Shown one piece after another: positions 1-11,321 of a DNA stretch of 64,000 nucleotides. Every line of letters begins with the position of its first letter. Within the stretch, counting starts at the first letter, position 1. The notes under the pieces are model-generated. The model saw only the letters and a program-made list of their open reading frames with translations, did no database searches and was not told where the DNA came from. Origin of the DNA: Lepidurus packardi (taxonomy: Eukaryota > Arthropoda > Branchiopoda > Notostraca > Triopsidae); assembly GCA_023053545.1 (NCBI GenBank), contig JAKZAN010000001.1, forward strand, positions 5,104,565-5,168,564. Direction: 5' to 3'. The translations under genes were made by a program, and so were the position numbers.

Positions 1-2978
1 GACTTTACGCGATTCGCATTGATTTTGCTGGACCAACGGCAAAACGTGCTTCTTCCCAACGGTCAAAGCTTTCACATCCAAGTATTTCGACCGTCCCTAT
101 TGCACGGTATTGTAAAATAGACGAAAAATCCAAGAAAAGGAAGGAAAATCAGGGTCATTCCATTTATTTTCGCATTTAAGTAGCAAAATAAAAAGAAAAT
201 AATAAAAAAAAACTTACATCATTGTAGTAGAACTCAAAGCCAGCGGTCCAATCACCTTGGATTTTGCAAACCGGAGTCGCTTCAGGGCCTTTCACCTCTG
301 CTGATACACGGTGAGCTTTCCCGCCATAAAAGGGCTAGAAAAGACGCCATGTAAAAAAAATCACCATAATTTTCGGTTAGATAACGATTTTTTCACCTTG
401 GTTTGGAATACAATGTTGGCACTATAGTGCGTCGCTGGGCAGGAAATGGAAGATTTCCCACCCAGTTCTAACCACGCTTCAGATAAAATCGATCGCAGAT
501 AAACGGAGGGGAAGCTCATCGTATACCTAAGAACAAAAAAGACAATAAAACCGGTTAATAGCTTTTCCATAAAATATCCCAAGAACAATAGAGGCAGTTG
601 TTACTAACCTCTCGTTGAATTCCGGTAAGAAAAGTTCCCAGGAATCGGACAAATCAATGGTCACAGACATGCCCATAAACTTGGCTGAAAACCCCATTGT
701 TCCCTGTAAGCTGATCGTGTTGGGGGACTCCATATAAAAAGCTGTCACTATAATACCCACGCCAAGAAGTTAGACAAGCTTTAAAACCATCACAGCCATA
801 ATTTTATTTTCGGTTCCTTCTTTTACCAGGTGGATGGTGAGAAACTTGTTCGGCTAAGAATCGGACAGTGTTGGCCTCTTTCCCTGGTGATTGTGATTGA
901 CATGGCCATGAACAAGCAAAAACTTCACCCAATACTGGATTGTAAGGCTTGCGTGTCACACTTGAAGAAGGTAAGCCACTTGCTTCAATCCAACTTAAAT
1001 ACAATTCCAAAACGGACAAAAAACGAGTCTCAGGCGAATTCCCTTGCGCAATACTAGAAGAAAGGATTGTTAGACAGCATAAAAACAATAAAACAAACAA
1101 TAAATACATAAATAAAAAATAAAATTAATTAATTAAAATAATAATATTTTTTTATGTAAAATCAAATGACCAATAAATATACTGGCAAAAGACTGTTGCC
1201 TAGGCCGGTTATTATTTTTTTTAAATTTAATTATAATAAATAACACTAAGAAATAAACAATTTCAAGAAACGATTAAATATAAGATTAAAATGCTCAAAA
1301 TGTACCTAATAAAAAGATCAGTGTGGCTAAATCCATCCGCTAACATTTCCAGAAAGGAGCGGGGTTCGAGTAAAAAGGCCGGTAAGGAGAATCGCGTCAA
1401 TTCCATCCCAAGCTTACATTGTGACATTAGGGCCAACAACTGGCCTTTGGTTTCGTCCGTTTTTTTCCCATCCTCCTCGCTTGTAATTGGCGCTATGTCT
1501 TCAATGTCTGGCTCTTCTCCTTTCCGGCCTCCTTGCCCCGCCCATCCCACATTACTACCGCCGCCTGGGAAAATACAACAAAAATAACAATTACTAAATT
1601 GGAACCCTCTTTTGAACAGCGGTTTCGAAAATTTTGCAGTTAAATAATACTTTCGTGATTTCGGGCGAGAAATCGACCAAAGTAGCAACTAAAAAGACGT
1701 TAAAGCAAAGTTTGGTCTAACCTGCAGGCGAATTAGCGTGCTCCAGGCTCAACACGGGGCTACAAAACGAAAGTAAAAAGAAACAAGCGTGCACCAGCGA
1801 GATTAGCACGAGTGAGACTAACTACGGAACGTTAAACCAGTCCAGATAAGATTCTTAAGCGAAACAATAATTTTGTTTCGAAAAGCAGTAGACGGAGTTT
1901 TCAATTACTTGCTGTCTTGAGAGTTGGCTGTCCTGTTTTGGGGACTGCGGTTGGATAAGGGAGAATCTCCTAAGATGGCCATTGCTTGGGGTATCCGAAC
2001 ACTGGCACTACGGCTTGAATAGCCTGAATGAGTGTGAGTATCCAAGGAGGAAGCTTCGTATTGCTGGTACTGCAGAATGGCCAAGCATTGTTCCAAGCAT
2101 TTGAGCGTAGCTTGTGAGGTAGCTTTTAACAGGAGCAGATCTGGATCTAATGCAGTGGCTAAAGCTCCTGAAATGAAAAAAAAGGATCGGATCACATTTA
2201 TTATATATATATAGATATATTACCTGTAGAAGGAAGCTGTTCAATGGCATAGGCCATAGCCGCCTGTTCGGCTTCAGCTTTGCCCAGGAAATCTCTGACG
2301 GATGCAAAAGCGTCTAATGTAGTTAAATGGGTTTGGAGAATGCGAGGTGCAGGTACATATAGTGGTTGCGGCTGAGGGGAAACTGACCGTCCAGTCACGT
2401 TAGAGACTGAGGACGCGGACACGCCCAATGTTCGATGTTCGCGTGGCACTAAGGGAGGATTTGTCTATATGCGCACAAAATGGTCATTCGATCATAAATC
2501 GATCATTGTAGTTTAAAAGTTGCAAGCTGTACCTGAGCAAGGGCTTGAGTGTGAGTTTCTGCTACTGATCTTAAGAAATGAACCCAGCGTTGGCGTTCCC
2601 GGGCATCACTGGCTCTCAGCTTGTACGATTCTCCGCTTCCTGAGTTGACAGAGAAACTGCTAGAATCTTCTTCGCTGGGGCAAATTATAGCTCCGGCTAA
2701 ATGAAGGGAGCCTCTGGGTCTTTGCTTTTTCTCCCCTTCACACTGTAAAGCGCCAAATGGTTTTGGTTTAATAGATGTATTACAGTTACGAGTTATAAGA
2801 GTTATTATAGTTAATTAATTTGAGCTGAATTGAGTACCATAAAGTATTCCAGAAGCCCCGTTAAAGGATCCAGAACGAACCACCGGTACTGCCAGCCTTT
2901 GACGACGTTTGTGTATTTGTTTAGTTGCCCTTCAAATGGCTGGCGTAACACTAGGACATCTTCTGTTGTTGTATCCAT
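1..2978 (-). CDS. Oxysterol-binding protein-related protein (OSBPL9/10/11 type), 3' end cut by the window edge
   Basis: Lipid-transfer protein moving sterol, PI4P or phosphatidylserine between membranes at contact sites. The start at 2978 opens an N-terminal PH domain (about 2978-2535) with the core [10 protein letters not shown] and a terminal RQRWVHFL helix. A helical and low-complexity linker follows (about 2465-1722). The lipid-binding domain begins near 1563 with a [18 protein letters not shown] segment, then KPYNPVLGE and the family signature EQVSHHPP near 835. Further exons lie at about 751-607, 528-401, 333-220 and 105-1; the last contains an ESRK motif typical of the late ORP domain. 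Roughly eleven exons are joined by short GT-AG introns. The PH domain plus linker and the sequence around WVELGG-type and YSANIVF motifs fit the OSBPL9/10/11 subgroup better than OSBP itself. The C-terminus lies outside the window. The gene is head-to-head with SNF8. Confidence 0.9.
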
Positions 2979-3316
2979 GTCCTAAAAAGAGTTAAAAAGT
3001 TACCAAAGAATATGGAAACAATTGCACTTTCCTTACTTTATTTTTCATCGACCTTCGCACCAAAACCACTCGACAAAAACTTGGCAGCTGACGATCAAAG
3101 CAACAAAATAAAATAAAAAGCTCCTCTGGTGAGTGGTTTGCGCACTAGAAACATTATTTACCCGTTTTGGTGGTGCCGCCTAATCCTTTCAACCTCTCAA
3201 CGTCTTAAGGCGCTTTGGACCATATACGCATACGCCTCTTTGGAAAAGGGTCGATTTCCCAAATATAAACAATCTAGTGAAACCAATAAAGAGTTTTTAT
3301 TAATAAAATAAGAAAA
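2979..3316. promoter_or_regulatory. Shared upstream region of the divergent ORP and SNF8 genes
   Basis: The two start codons face away from each other across 338 bp, so both promoters and both 5' UTRs must lie here or overlap. An AT-rich stretch (about 3100-3120) and a TATA-like run near 3260 are visible, but I cannot assign a start site. A small open frame (3129-3311, plus) is probably a chance frame within the SNF8 5' UTR. Confidence 0.45.
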
Positions 3317-4184
3317 ATGAGACGTAGAGCGGGTGTAGGAGCTATTCGCAACCAAAAGTTGCAATCAGAAAAGTTTAAAGACAAAGGCACAGAGCTGCAA
3401 GAAAACCAGTTCGAGCAAATGACGAAGCAAATGGAAACTTTCAAAGAAAAACTCGAAGATTTCGCTGCAAAGCACCGTCAAGAAATTAAGAAAAATCCCA
3501 CCTTCCGCAGACAATTCCAAGACATGTGTGCGACAATTGGCGTAGATCCTTTGGCGTCGAGCAAAGGTTTCTGGACAGAATTACTAGGAGTGGGCGATTT
3601 CTACTACGATTTGGCTGTCCAAATCGTCGAAGTATGTTTGGCCACTTCGCACCGTAACGGAGGTTTGATAACCTTAGACGAACTCCGTCACCGGCTTATC
3701 AAAGCAAGAGGCAAAGCTCAGCACCATCAAGAGATCACTCTGTAATTTAATTAATTTATTCGCCCCTCATTTTCTCCTAGAAACTTAATAGTAAATTTTT
3801 CAAATTTAGAGACGATTTACTACGAGCCATAAAAAAGCTAAAAGTACTTGGAAGCGGATTTGAAGCCATTCCGTTTGAAAAAGGACGCTGGCTTATTAAA
3901 GCCATTCCTGGCGAACTTAGTATGGATCAGACTGCTATTCTTCAGTCAGCGCAAGAACAGGGTTGGACTAGCGCTGGCAAATTGAATAAAGAATTAGGTA
4001 AATTCAATTTATTAGTCAGAATTTCTTTTAAGAACTTTCCTTTCTAGGTTGGGACCTCGTACGAGCCCAGAATGCGCTTCAGCAGTTAATCAAAGAAGGA
4101 ATGGCTTGGCTAGACTCGCAAAATCCTGTCGAAAACGCCTATTGGTTCCCTAGTTTGTTCCCTGATTTGACCCAAGAGGAGTAA
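3317..4184 (+). CDS. SNF8: SNF8/VPS22 (EAP30), ESCRT-II subunit
   Basis: ESCRT-II component that acts on endosomes to sort ubiquitinated cargo into multivesicular bodies. The protein starts [13 protein letters not shown], the typical SNF8 N-terminus, followed by a coiled-coil helix region and the tandem winged-helix domains. Three exons are clear: 3317-3741, 3810-3997 and 4048-4184, with canonical GT-AG introns of 68 and 50 bp that keep frame. The second winged helix contains [18 protein letters not shown] and the protein ends in FPDLTQEE, about 250 residues, which is the normal family length. The gene is head-to-head with the ORP gene and tail-to-tail with the LAP gene. No defects are seen. 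Confidence 0.96.
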
Positions 4185-4556
4185 TAATCGAATGAGCCAG
4201 TCAAATTATTTTCCTGTCATTTTCTTTTATTAAGAAATAAAATACACTGCTCGGCCAGGGAAGTTTGTGAAAGAAATTATAAAAACTAAATAAACAAGCA
4301 AATTGGCCTTTTTCTGAAGCAATAACAGAATGGCAAGTCACTGGAATGGAAAAATTAAGTTCTGTCAAGCAAAATACATGAATGTGAAAAAAAAACTGGA
4401 AAAGGGAGGACAAGGTTTGATAGAGAGAACTACAGGGATTAAAATGATGAGTTTGCTCTAAGTATTCAATAAATTTCTGAACCCTAAGCTTATTCCTTTG
4501 CTCCTGTATCGCACAAAAGAAATCCATTAAATAGTTACTAAAGCTAAAACAAATTC
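4185..4556. other. Intergenic spacer between convergent SNF8 and LAP genes
   Basis: 372 bp of AT-rich sequence that must contain the two 3' UTRs. An AATAAA-like signal lies near 4236-4241 on the plus strand, suitable for SNF8. No PDZ coding sequence for the LAP gene is seen here. A 108-codon minus-strand open frame at 4201-4527 has no recognisable family motif and I treat it as chance. Confidence 0.6.
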
Positions 4557-7500
4557 CTATGTACTCCTTTCAACCTTGCTCCATGCAGACGACAGATTGG
4601 TTTGTCGAGAAATGGAGGAGGAGTCCGCCACGAGCCGACTCTTGGAATAACTAGCGACAGGCAATTTGGAAGAAGAGGAGGTCGCGGTGGAAGAAGTACT
4701 CGTGCCGAACGAAGTCACAGCAATCACCGGCATGGGCAACTGGCTTTTGACTGTGGGGGCAGGAAGTCGCGAAGTAGAAACAGCTATCGAGGTCTTGACA
4801 GCTTCCGGTGCAGAAATTGGCGTGGTTAAAGGAAGCGGCGCGTGGACTTTCGGTGCCGGAATCCGCGAAGTAGAAGTAGTTGACAGGGTGGAAGACATTC
4901 GCTCGAGCTTAGGCGGATTAGCCTGCATGCCTAAGCTCGGTATTTTGGACGTCGAAGTCGCAGCTGGCATATTAGTGCTGCTGTAGCTCTTGTGCGTAAG
5001 CGCATAGCTGGAGGTCGTGTTATTAGCTGGGAAACTACGCGTCATACTGGCGCCCGGACCCATGGGTAGGTACGTCTGGTTCGTAGAAGGCGCATGTACT
5101 TGCGGTGAAATCAAGCGCGAGACTTTAGCTTCTCTAACTGCCGGGGAAGAAGCTGGGATTTTAGATCCTAGTGCTGGGATCTTGGACGAAATAAAGGAAG
5201 ATTCCCTTTTCATTTCCGGGATGGTTGTTGTAGATACATTCGTTTCAAACTTGACTCTGGGAGTTGGTAAGCGAGAAACGCTTTCTTTATCTTTGAAACC
5301 ATTCGCAATTCTAGCGGCTAGTAAAGTAGCTGCAATGGGAGTTATGGAAGGCAATCCTATAACGTGAGCTGCTCCAATAGTTCCACTATTCATGGGTGAG
5401 TCAGTTGCCGACGGTTGAGCTTGGTAAGCTATTGAAGAAGGCCTAGAGACTGATAGAACCATACGCGACGCTTGGCGTAAAGCTTCTGCTGAGTTGGGGT
5501 CATTTAGCTCGTCTAAAACATTCGAGTTGTCTCGATCAATAATGTAAGTGGATCTTTTTTCCATGGGAATGGCGTTAATAGAGGTAGAACTCATATTCGA
5601 AGAAGCAGGAAGCTCAGTACTGGTCGTTAACGGTTCCTCAGACTGGCCACGACCACTATCAGGGCTCGAATTACGGTCATTGGCTAATAAGTTGTCATTA
5701 CTTAGCTCCCCATACGGGGATTGATCGATTGGTGAGGGTGCCTCGGATGGCGGGCTCTCTGGTTGGTCCGAATTCATAAAACGTTCGTCGCCAGCCTCCA
5801 CGTCTAGACCGTTACGGTTAGGCAACTCCTTTATGCTCGTCCGGGTGTTTACCACACTGGAGCCCGGCGTGTTGTGAAAATGGCTGGAATTAGATGCTGG
5901 AATCAGAGACGAAAAAAACTTTTCGCGAATGGGCGACTCTACGTGATTTGTTAGAAAACTTATTCTTGTTTCTGTTGCTATGGGCGTGGATGTAAGACTT
6001 TCAGACACGTTAAATTTATCTGCGTGTTTAGAATAAGCTGCCGCAATGTGGTAAGGAGGTGGGATGCGTGGCGCCTGATCTTTAGGTTCCGAGGCAGTGG
6101 GCAACGTGAAAGTAGCATCTAACTCATCTTGAGGTTTCAACACAACCAATGACATAGTTTCGTCCGGTTTTTCTGTCACACGTGGGATAACGATTTGTTT
6201 AGCTTCTTTGATGACCACGGGCGAGTTGCCATTCATACTTTCTTTCTTCCTTTTCGGGGTATCTTCTGCAGGTGAAATCGAGAGCTCTTTACTTACCTCT
6301 TTTTCCTTGACACGCTCTTTCACTTCTTCTGGCGTGGGCTGTTTGTTGGCCACATTATGGGCATGTTTAGCCAACGCTTTAAGTTCTTTCGGATAAGGAG
6401 TAGGGTTACGAGCCAACTTGCCATTAGAGAGATCCGGCTCGCCATCTGAGGCGAACTTAATCTGCATACGAGCCTGTCGTTCTTCTTCCCAGTGATCCAA
6501 AAGGAATTCGTTCTCGTCTTCAATTTTGTCAGTCGAATCCACCCACTCGGATGACGAAGACTGGGGCAAGAGAAAGCATGTGAGCACTTTGTTGCCCGTA
6601 TTGGGATCTTTCTCCGTTTGTAAAGGAATCAGGGGTTTGTTTTGCGATTCGGAGAGCCATAACGCCAACAAAGACGGCAAGTTTAGCATCGAAACGGGTA
6701 AATTAGCCAAACGATTGCCACTCAGATTTAAAACGCGCAAACGCGACAGATGGCCAAGTTCCGCGGGGACTGAAGTTAGACAATTGCGGCGTAGCGATAA
6801 GACGCTGAAGGCTGTGCAGCTTCCCAGTTCTGCAAACAAATAAAGCAACAATAATAGAAAACAAAAATGAAATAAACGTAACCCTAAATCTCGGTATATT
6901 ATCAGGAAAAAGTGATAAGAGCAGACCTGGTGGAAGTTGTTCCAACTGGTTGTCGTCAATGTAAAGGGCGTGCAATTTACGGAGCAGACCAATCGAAGGG
7001 GGGAGACCGGACAATCGGTTTTGACCCACTTGTAGTTCTTCCAAGTTCGTGCACTGGCCCATGGAATCAGGTAAACAAGTCAAGCGATTGTCGTCCAGTC
7101 GCACCACCACCAAAGATTTCAGGCCATTTATAACCGGCAGGCACTATGTAATAAAAATATAAACACGTCAGTTTAAACCAGAATAAGTTAAAACACAAAC
7201 ACATGGAGAACAAAACATGTTGCTCAATCTTACGCTAAGGTTGTTGGACGATAAAGAAAGATCCAGTAAAGCGCTGCAATCGTTCAACGAAGCAGGCAAT
7301 TCCTCTAAATAGTTCTTGCTCGCGTCTAGATGCGTCAGCTTCTTCAACTGTCCAAGAAACTAGCACAGAAAAATTGAAATAAAATAATGAAAAAAATTAC
7401 ATATAGAGTCCTTGTTGTGCTTGACCTACTTCAGGTAAAGTGCTGAGTTTGTTGCAATCGCACCACAATTCTTCCAAAGCTGGCAAACTTCCAACAACTT

Positions 7501-8718
7501 CCGGCTAGAGCCAAATAATAAAAACAATCGTGAATATCAGAAAATGAAGACTGAATATGACCAACTATCAATTCGTTCGTTTTTACCAATTCGTTGAAAT
7601 CGTTCTGGCCGATATCCAAACGCGTTAAGGAAGTCAATCTAGCCATGGATTTTGGCAAGGCCGACAATTGGTTTTCGCGAAGTTCTAAAATTCGCAATTT
7701 GTTAAGCCGCCCAAAATTGGCCGGCAAAAATTCCAAAAAGGTGTCGTTAAGGTACAATTCTTCTAGGCAGAGCAACTGAGTCGCTCCTTCAGGCAGTTTG
7801 CACAGCGGATTCACCGAAACGTCAAGCACACGTAATTGCTTACAACATTTGATATTATCAGGAAACTCTCCCAATGCTACACAGCAAAACAAGATATGTT
7901 TCAAGATCAAATAAAACTTCCTGTATGAGAGAAGGCAACAAACGAAACAAAAAACCTCTACTTACAATTCTTAGAGACATCCAATTCTTGCAAATGAATC
8001 AAAGACGCCACAGCTGGCGGAATAGCTTGAATTTCGTTGTCACTTAAATACAATTTTCGTAAACTATGGCAATGAAACAACGGTCGTGGCAAGTCCACTA
8101 TCTAAAATAAAAACAATTAATTTAAATTCAATAAATTTAAACAACAATAAACAAAAATTAATTTAAATTCGTTCATTCATTTCCATCCTAGGTACTGTAC
8201 GTTTGTAATAGAAAATTATATTAGAATCTGAAATAAATAACAAAACAGCATAGTGTGAGAAAGCTGGAATACAAATTTCGTTTAAAAGTTCAAAATGTCT
8301 GATTACTAACTCTAAATACAAATTCCGAATTAAAATTAAGCATAGAATTGTGCAGTTCAAGTTGTAAATAAAACACCCCATAAAATTGGGACTAAAAATT
8401 TCGCACAGGATTATTAATAAGAAATTTCTATAAAATTCGTAGTAAAATTAAAAACTCTTTTGGTACCTGATTACAGTCCAAATAAAGATCTTCCAGGGTG
8501 CGTTCATAGTTAAAAATATTGGTAGGCACATCTTGCAGAGATGAATGCCTATAATCAAGCTCTCGCACATCTTCCGAATCGCCGCTGAGACAACACAACC
8601 AAAAGTTCCTTCTTCGTCGTCGAGCGGGAATTGCAGTCGAACTCGCGTTAGGCGTCGGTTCCAGTAAAGGCACTTCGCCTTGCCCATCGGTTGGTTTCTT
8701 GTCGTCTTTTCCTCCCAT
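4557..8718 (-). CDS. LAP-family leucine-rich-repeat scaffold protein without a PDZ domain
   Basis: Polarity/junction scaffold of the Scribble-Erbin-Densin-Lano family. The start at 8718 gives a short basic N-terminus with a Cys-Cys pair (NFWLCCL), which is a likely palmitoylation site in this family. About 16 leucine-rich repeats follow over seven exons (8718-8467, about 8102-7968, 7876-7587, 7505-7429, 7361-7235, 7145-6920, 6837-4557). Diagnostic stretches include [16 protein letters not shown] and [13 protein letters not shown]. The LAP-specific region after the repeats has KPLIPLQTE and a [10 protein letters not shown] helix. The rest of the 2.3 kb last exon is serine/proline-rich low complexity and ends at 4557. 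No PDZ is encoded there, and SNF8 lies only 372 bp beyond, so the architecture is Lano-like although the tail is long (protein about 1,130 residues). The tail carries repeated SKIP/SRIP motifs (see findings). Orthology to Drosophila Lap1 is likely but not certain. Confidence 0.92.
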
Positions 8719-9650
8719 AATCTTCTTTTTTCCCCAACTCTCCTCACAGACAATATGTCACACTCACTGCAACAATGAAACCAACAAATCACTCACTAAG
8801 AAAAACAAATACAACATTTTCAAAAGGAATGTAGCTATCAAACGGCGCAACGCAATCATTACTCCACTTAGAGCTCCCCTTTTCACAAATAAAGCAATTT
8901 GAATCTCGTCACAGGCCGTACCGGTTGGCTCGGAAAACTGGCACACACATGGTGTAAATACGCAAAATGATTCACATGTAACGACTCGTCAAGTATCGAC
9001 TAATGACACCAGACAAACAAGAACCCACCAACCAACCACTTTTGACCTACAGCGATAGTTTTGAAAGGCAAATCGCTCTTGCTTGCTACGCGTGAAGGGA
9101 TTCCTATTTAAGAACCGATGACCTCATTTACATTTTTCGGAAGAAAATTGAGACACAAGCCCGAGCTACAGACCGACCTCGCTCTTTAAGTTTGCTTCAA
9201 TTTGCCTCACTTTGTCTAACACGTGAAAACTAACCCTACACACTCTACGGATTCGTTTCCCCTTAAAGTATGGGAATCTCGTTACGTCTGTCCTCCATTT
9301 TCACTCTAATCTCATTAACTCCAACTCACGACTTGTCAACCCTTTTCGACGCTCCAGAACTCGAAGAACGCGAAGAAAAGTCCAACATGCGTGACCCATT
9401 TGAGGAGAAAACAGTTAAAACAGCCAAGAAAAATTAAAAGCATCCTTTGGCAACGGGGACATGAACGGGCTTGAAACCTTTAATGATCTTTTACTCAAAT
9501 AAAAATAATAAAAAACGAAACAAAAACCAAGTTTGACGACTAGAAAAGGGTCGTATTAGATGACATATATATCACGCGATGCGGTAACAAAATTTTGAGC
9601 TTGTTGAGTCTCCAGAAGTTACCTTAATTGAACTTTGATTGAACAGGTGG

Positions 9651-9678
9651 TCACTCGGTACGGATGCGTACCGAGTGA
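9651..9678. repeat. Perfect 11 bp inverted repeat (hairpin)
   Basis: TCACTCGGTAC (9651-9661) and its exact reverse complement (9668-9678) are separated by a 6 nt loop. It lies 16 bp upstream of an 18-base G run. It could be a remnant of a transposon end or a short cruciform; no transcription-terminator role is implied in this eukaryotic context. Confidence 0.75.
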
Positions 9679-9694
9679 AAGCTTTTGTCTCACA

Positions 9695-9712
9695 GGGGGG
9701 GGGGGGGGGGGG
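9695..9712 (+). repeat. Poly-G tract (18 G)
   Basis: An uninterrupted run of 18 G on the plus strand in intergenic DNA. Similar runs occur in the MITE (31581-31593 and 31820-31841) and in a P4HA intron (46538-46558). The exact length may be unreliable because homopolymers are prone to sequencing error. Confidence 0.8.
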
Positions 9713-11321
9713 CTTTTCCTTCCTACACAACTTGCTCAAGGAAGACGAGGTAAAGTTTCAAGAGGATTTTTCATTCTTATTTCATGTTATATTCTTTCTT
9801 TCCCCTGTTTTTTTGGTGGTCAATAGAGACTTCCAGTGACCTGTGACTTGGCTAGCCAAGCGTAGGAAGTCAGAACTTCGTCAACGGTAGTAGAAGCGTC
9901 TAAGCTTTCTGAAAGATGAAAACCGAAAGAAAAATACAAAATTCACTGAAATTATGCTTATGGGTCATATACTCCCCTAGCATGATGCCCAGTAGAGCAA
10001 TTACCATAGCCAGGGGCCAAGGAAGTAGAGCAGGATATGGAACGCGGGACGCTTTAATAAAAACCCTAGACTTTACAAAGCCAGACTTCTTGCGCTTTAA
10101 GCTAGAAAAGAGCGTCGCAATGCCAGCACACCAAACACAACAATCAATCCTTTGATTCTCACTTAAACCGGTAAAGCTGGGAACCACCCACTCGCGACGT
10201 AACTTAGCATGCAGATAATGTAATCAGATTTGAGATCGTAAAAGGTGCTAATCCATCCTAATTAAAGGACTGATCAATGCGATAACAATGATGGATGAGT
10301 TTTACATGAAGTAAGTTAAATTTGATGTGATAATTTGGTGAGTTTTGCTGGTACCGGAATAGAACTGAACACACACGAGGGAAACATGTAAGAATTTGGC
10401 GGTCAGCCCAACTGTTTTGCAAGCATTTCCCAATATGTTCTACCTACATATTTGTTCTACTTCTGGTCAACAACTGTTCTTGCGCCTTTGGGGAAAATGA
10501 CGGGGACTTTGTGACTTCCAAGAGGGTTTATTTTTGTCTTTCTGACAGCTGTCCTAGTAAGATTGGTCACTAATACACTAGGACAAAACAGATGGAGGGA
10601 GGAAGAACCTAGCAAACTATTAGAAACTGGAAGCGAGAAGCAGAAGCACAAACTCATTTAAGAACGCATTTCGGGCGGTTAATGGGACTTTTAATGACAA
10701 CAGTTTCAGGATATAAAAGTGGACGGTCAACTTACCAACAATGGACAGCTATCCAAAAAGGCGTATACAATCACAATAAAGTCAATTATCACACCTGATT
10801 AATCCATTCAGAAGCGCAACTTTTCTTTCCACCCGCCTTCAGACACATACGGCCGATAAACAAAACATACCGCCGGCGTCCAATGCCCGAAAGACCAAGC
10901 TTGGAGAAACGAGATCCTACTGATTCATGAACTAACAGCAACTTAGTTACCGCCTCCGCAACTTGCCGACAGCAAATCGTGGCTCACTTAAAGAAAAACC
11001 GGGAGCTTTGAAGAAGAGCTTTGCTTCATACAAAACTACGTTGCTTGTCACTCGAAACTCGCTCGGTTTTCTGACTTCATGAACGACGACTTGAAGCTTT
11101 ATTATCATCTTACGCGCTGTATGCATATTTCATGGCTAAAAGAGCCACTGCATGAGTGTTAATAAGGGCAACATTTCTAGAAAAAGGACACTATTTCAAG
11201 TCACGCATGTACGAGTTGCTTGAAACTGTAACTTGTATAAAGATAGCTTCATAAAATATAAGAACATTTTGCAACAGACAATCACAGATTTCGGACTTTC
11301 TTTGTTGAAGAGGTTAAGTTT

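Larger units (their letters stand above)
8719..11321. other. Intergenic region between LAP and CLN3
   Basis: 2.6 kb in which I find no convincing gene. It should contain the LAP promoter and 5' UTR plus the CLN3 3' UTR. Open frames at 9635-9839, 9900-10187 and 10457-10657 show no family motif or plausible splice structure. The only structured features I see are an 11 bp perfect hairpin at 9651-9678 and an 18-base G run at 9695-9712. Confidence 0.6.

Noticed and set aside
4602..5367. Plus-strand Gly/Val-rich frames
   Set aside because: Antisense shadows of the low-complexity LAP last exon.
9635..9839. Small frames with a poly-Gly stretch
   Set aside because: The glycine run is just translation of the G18 tract; nothing else supports coding.
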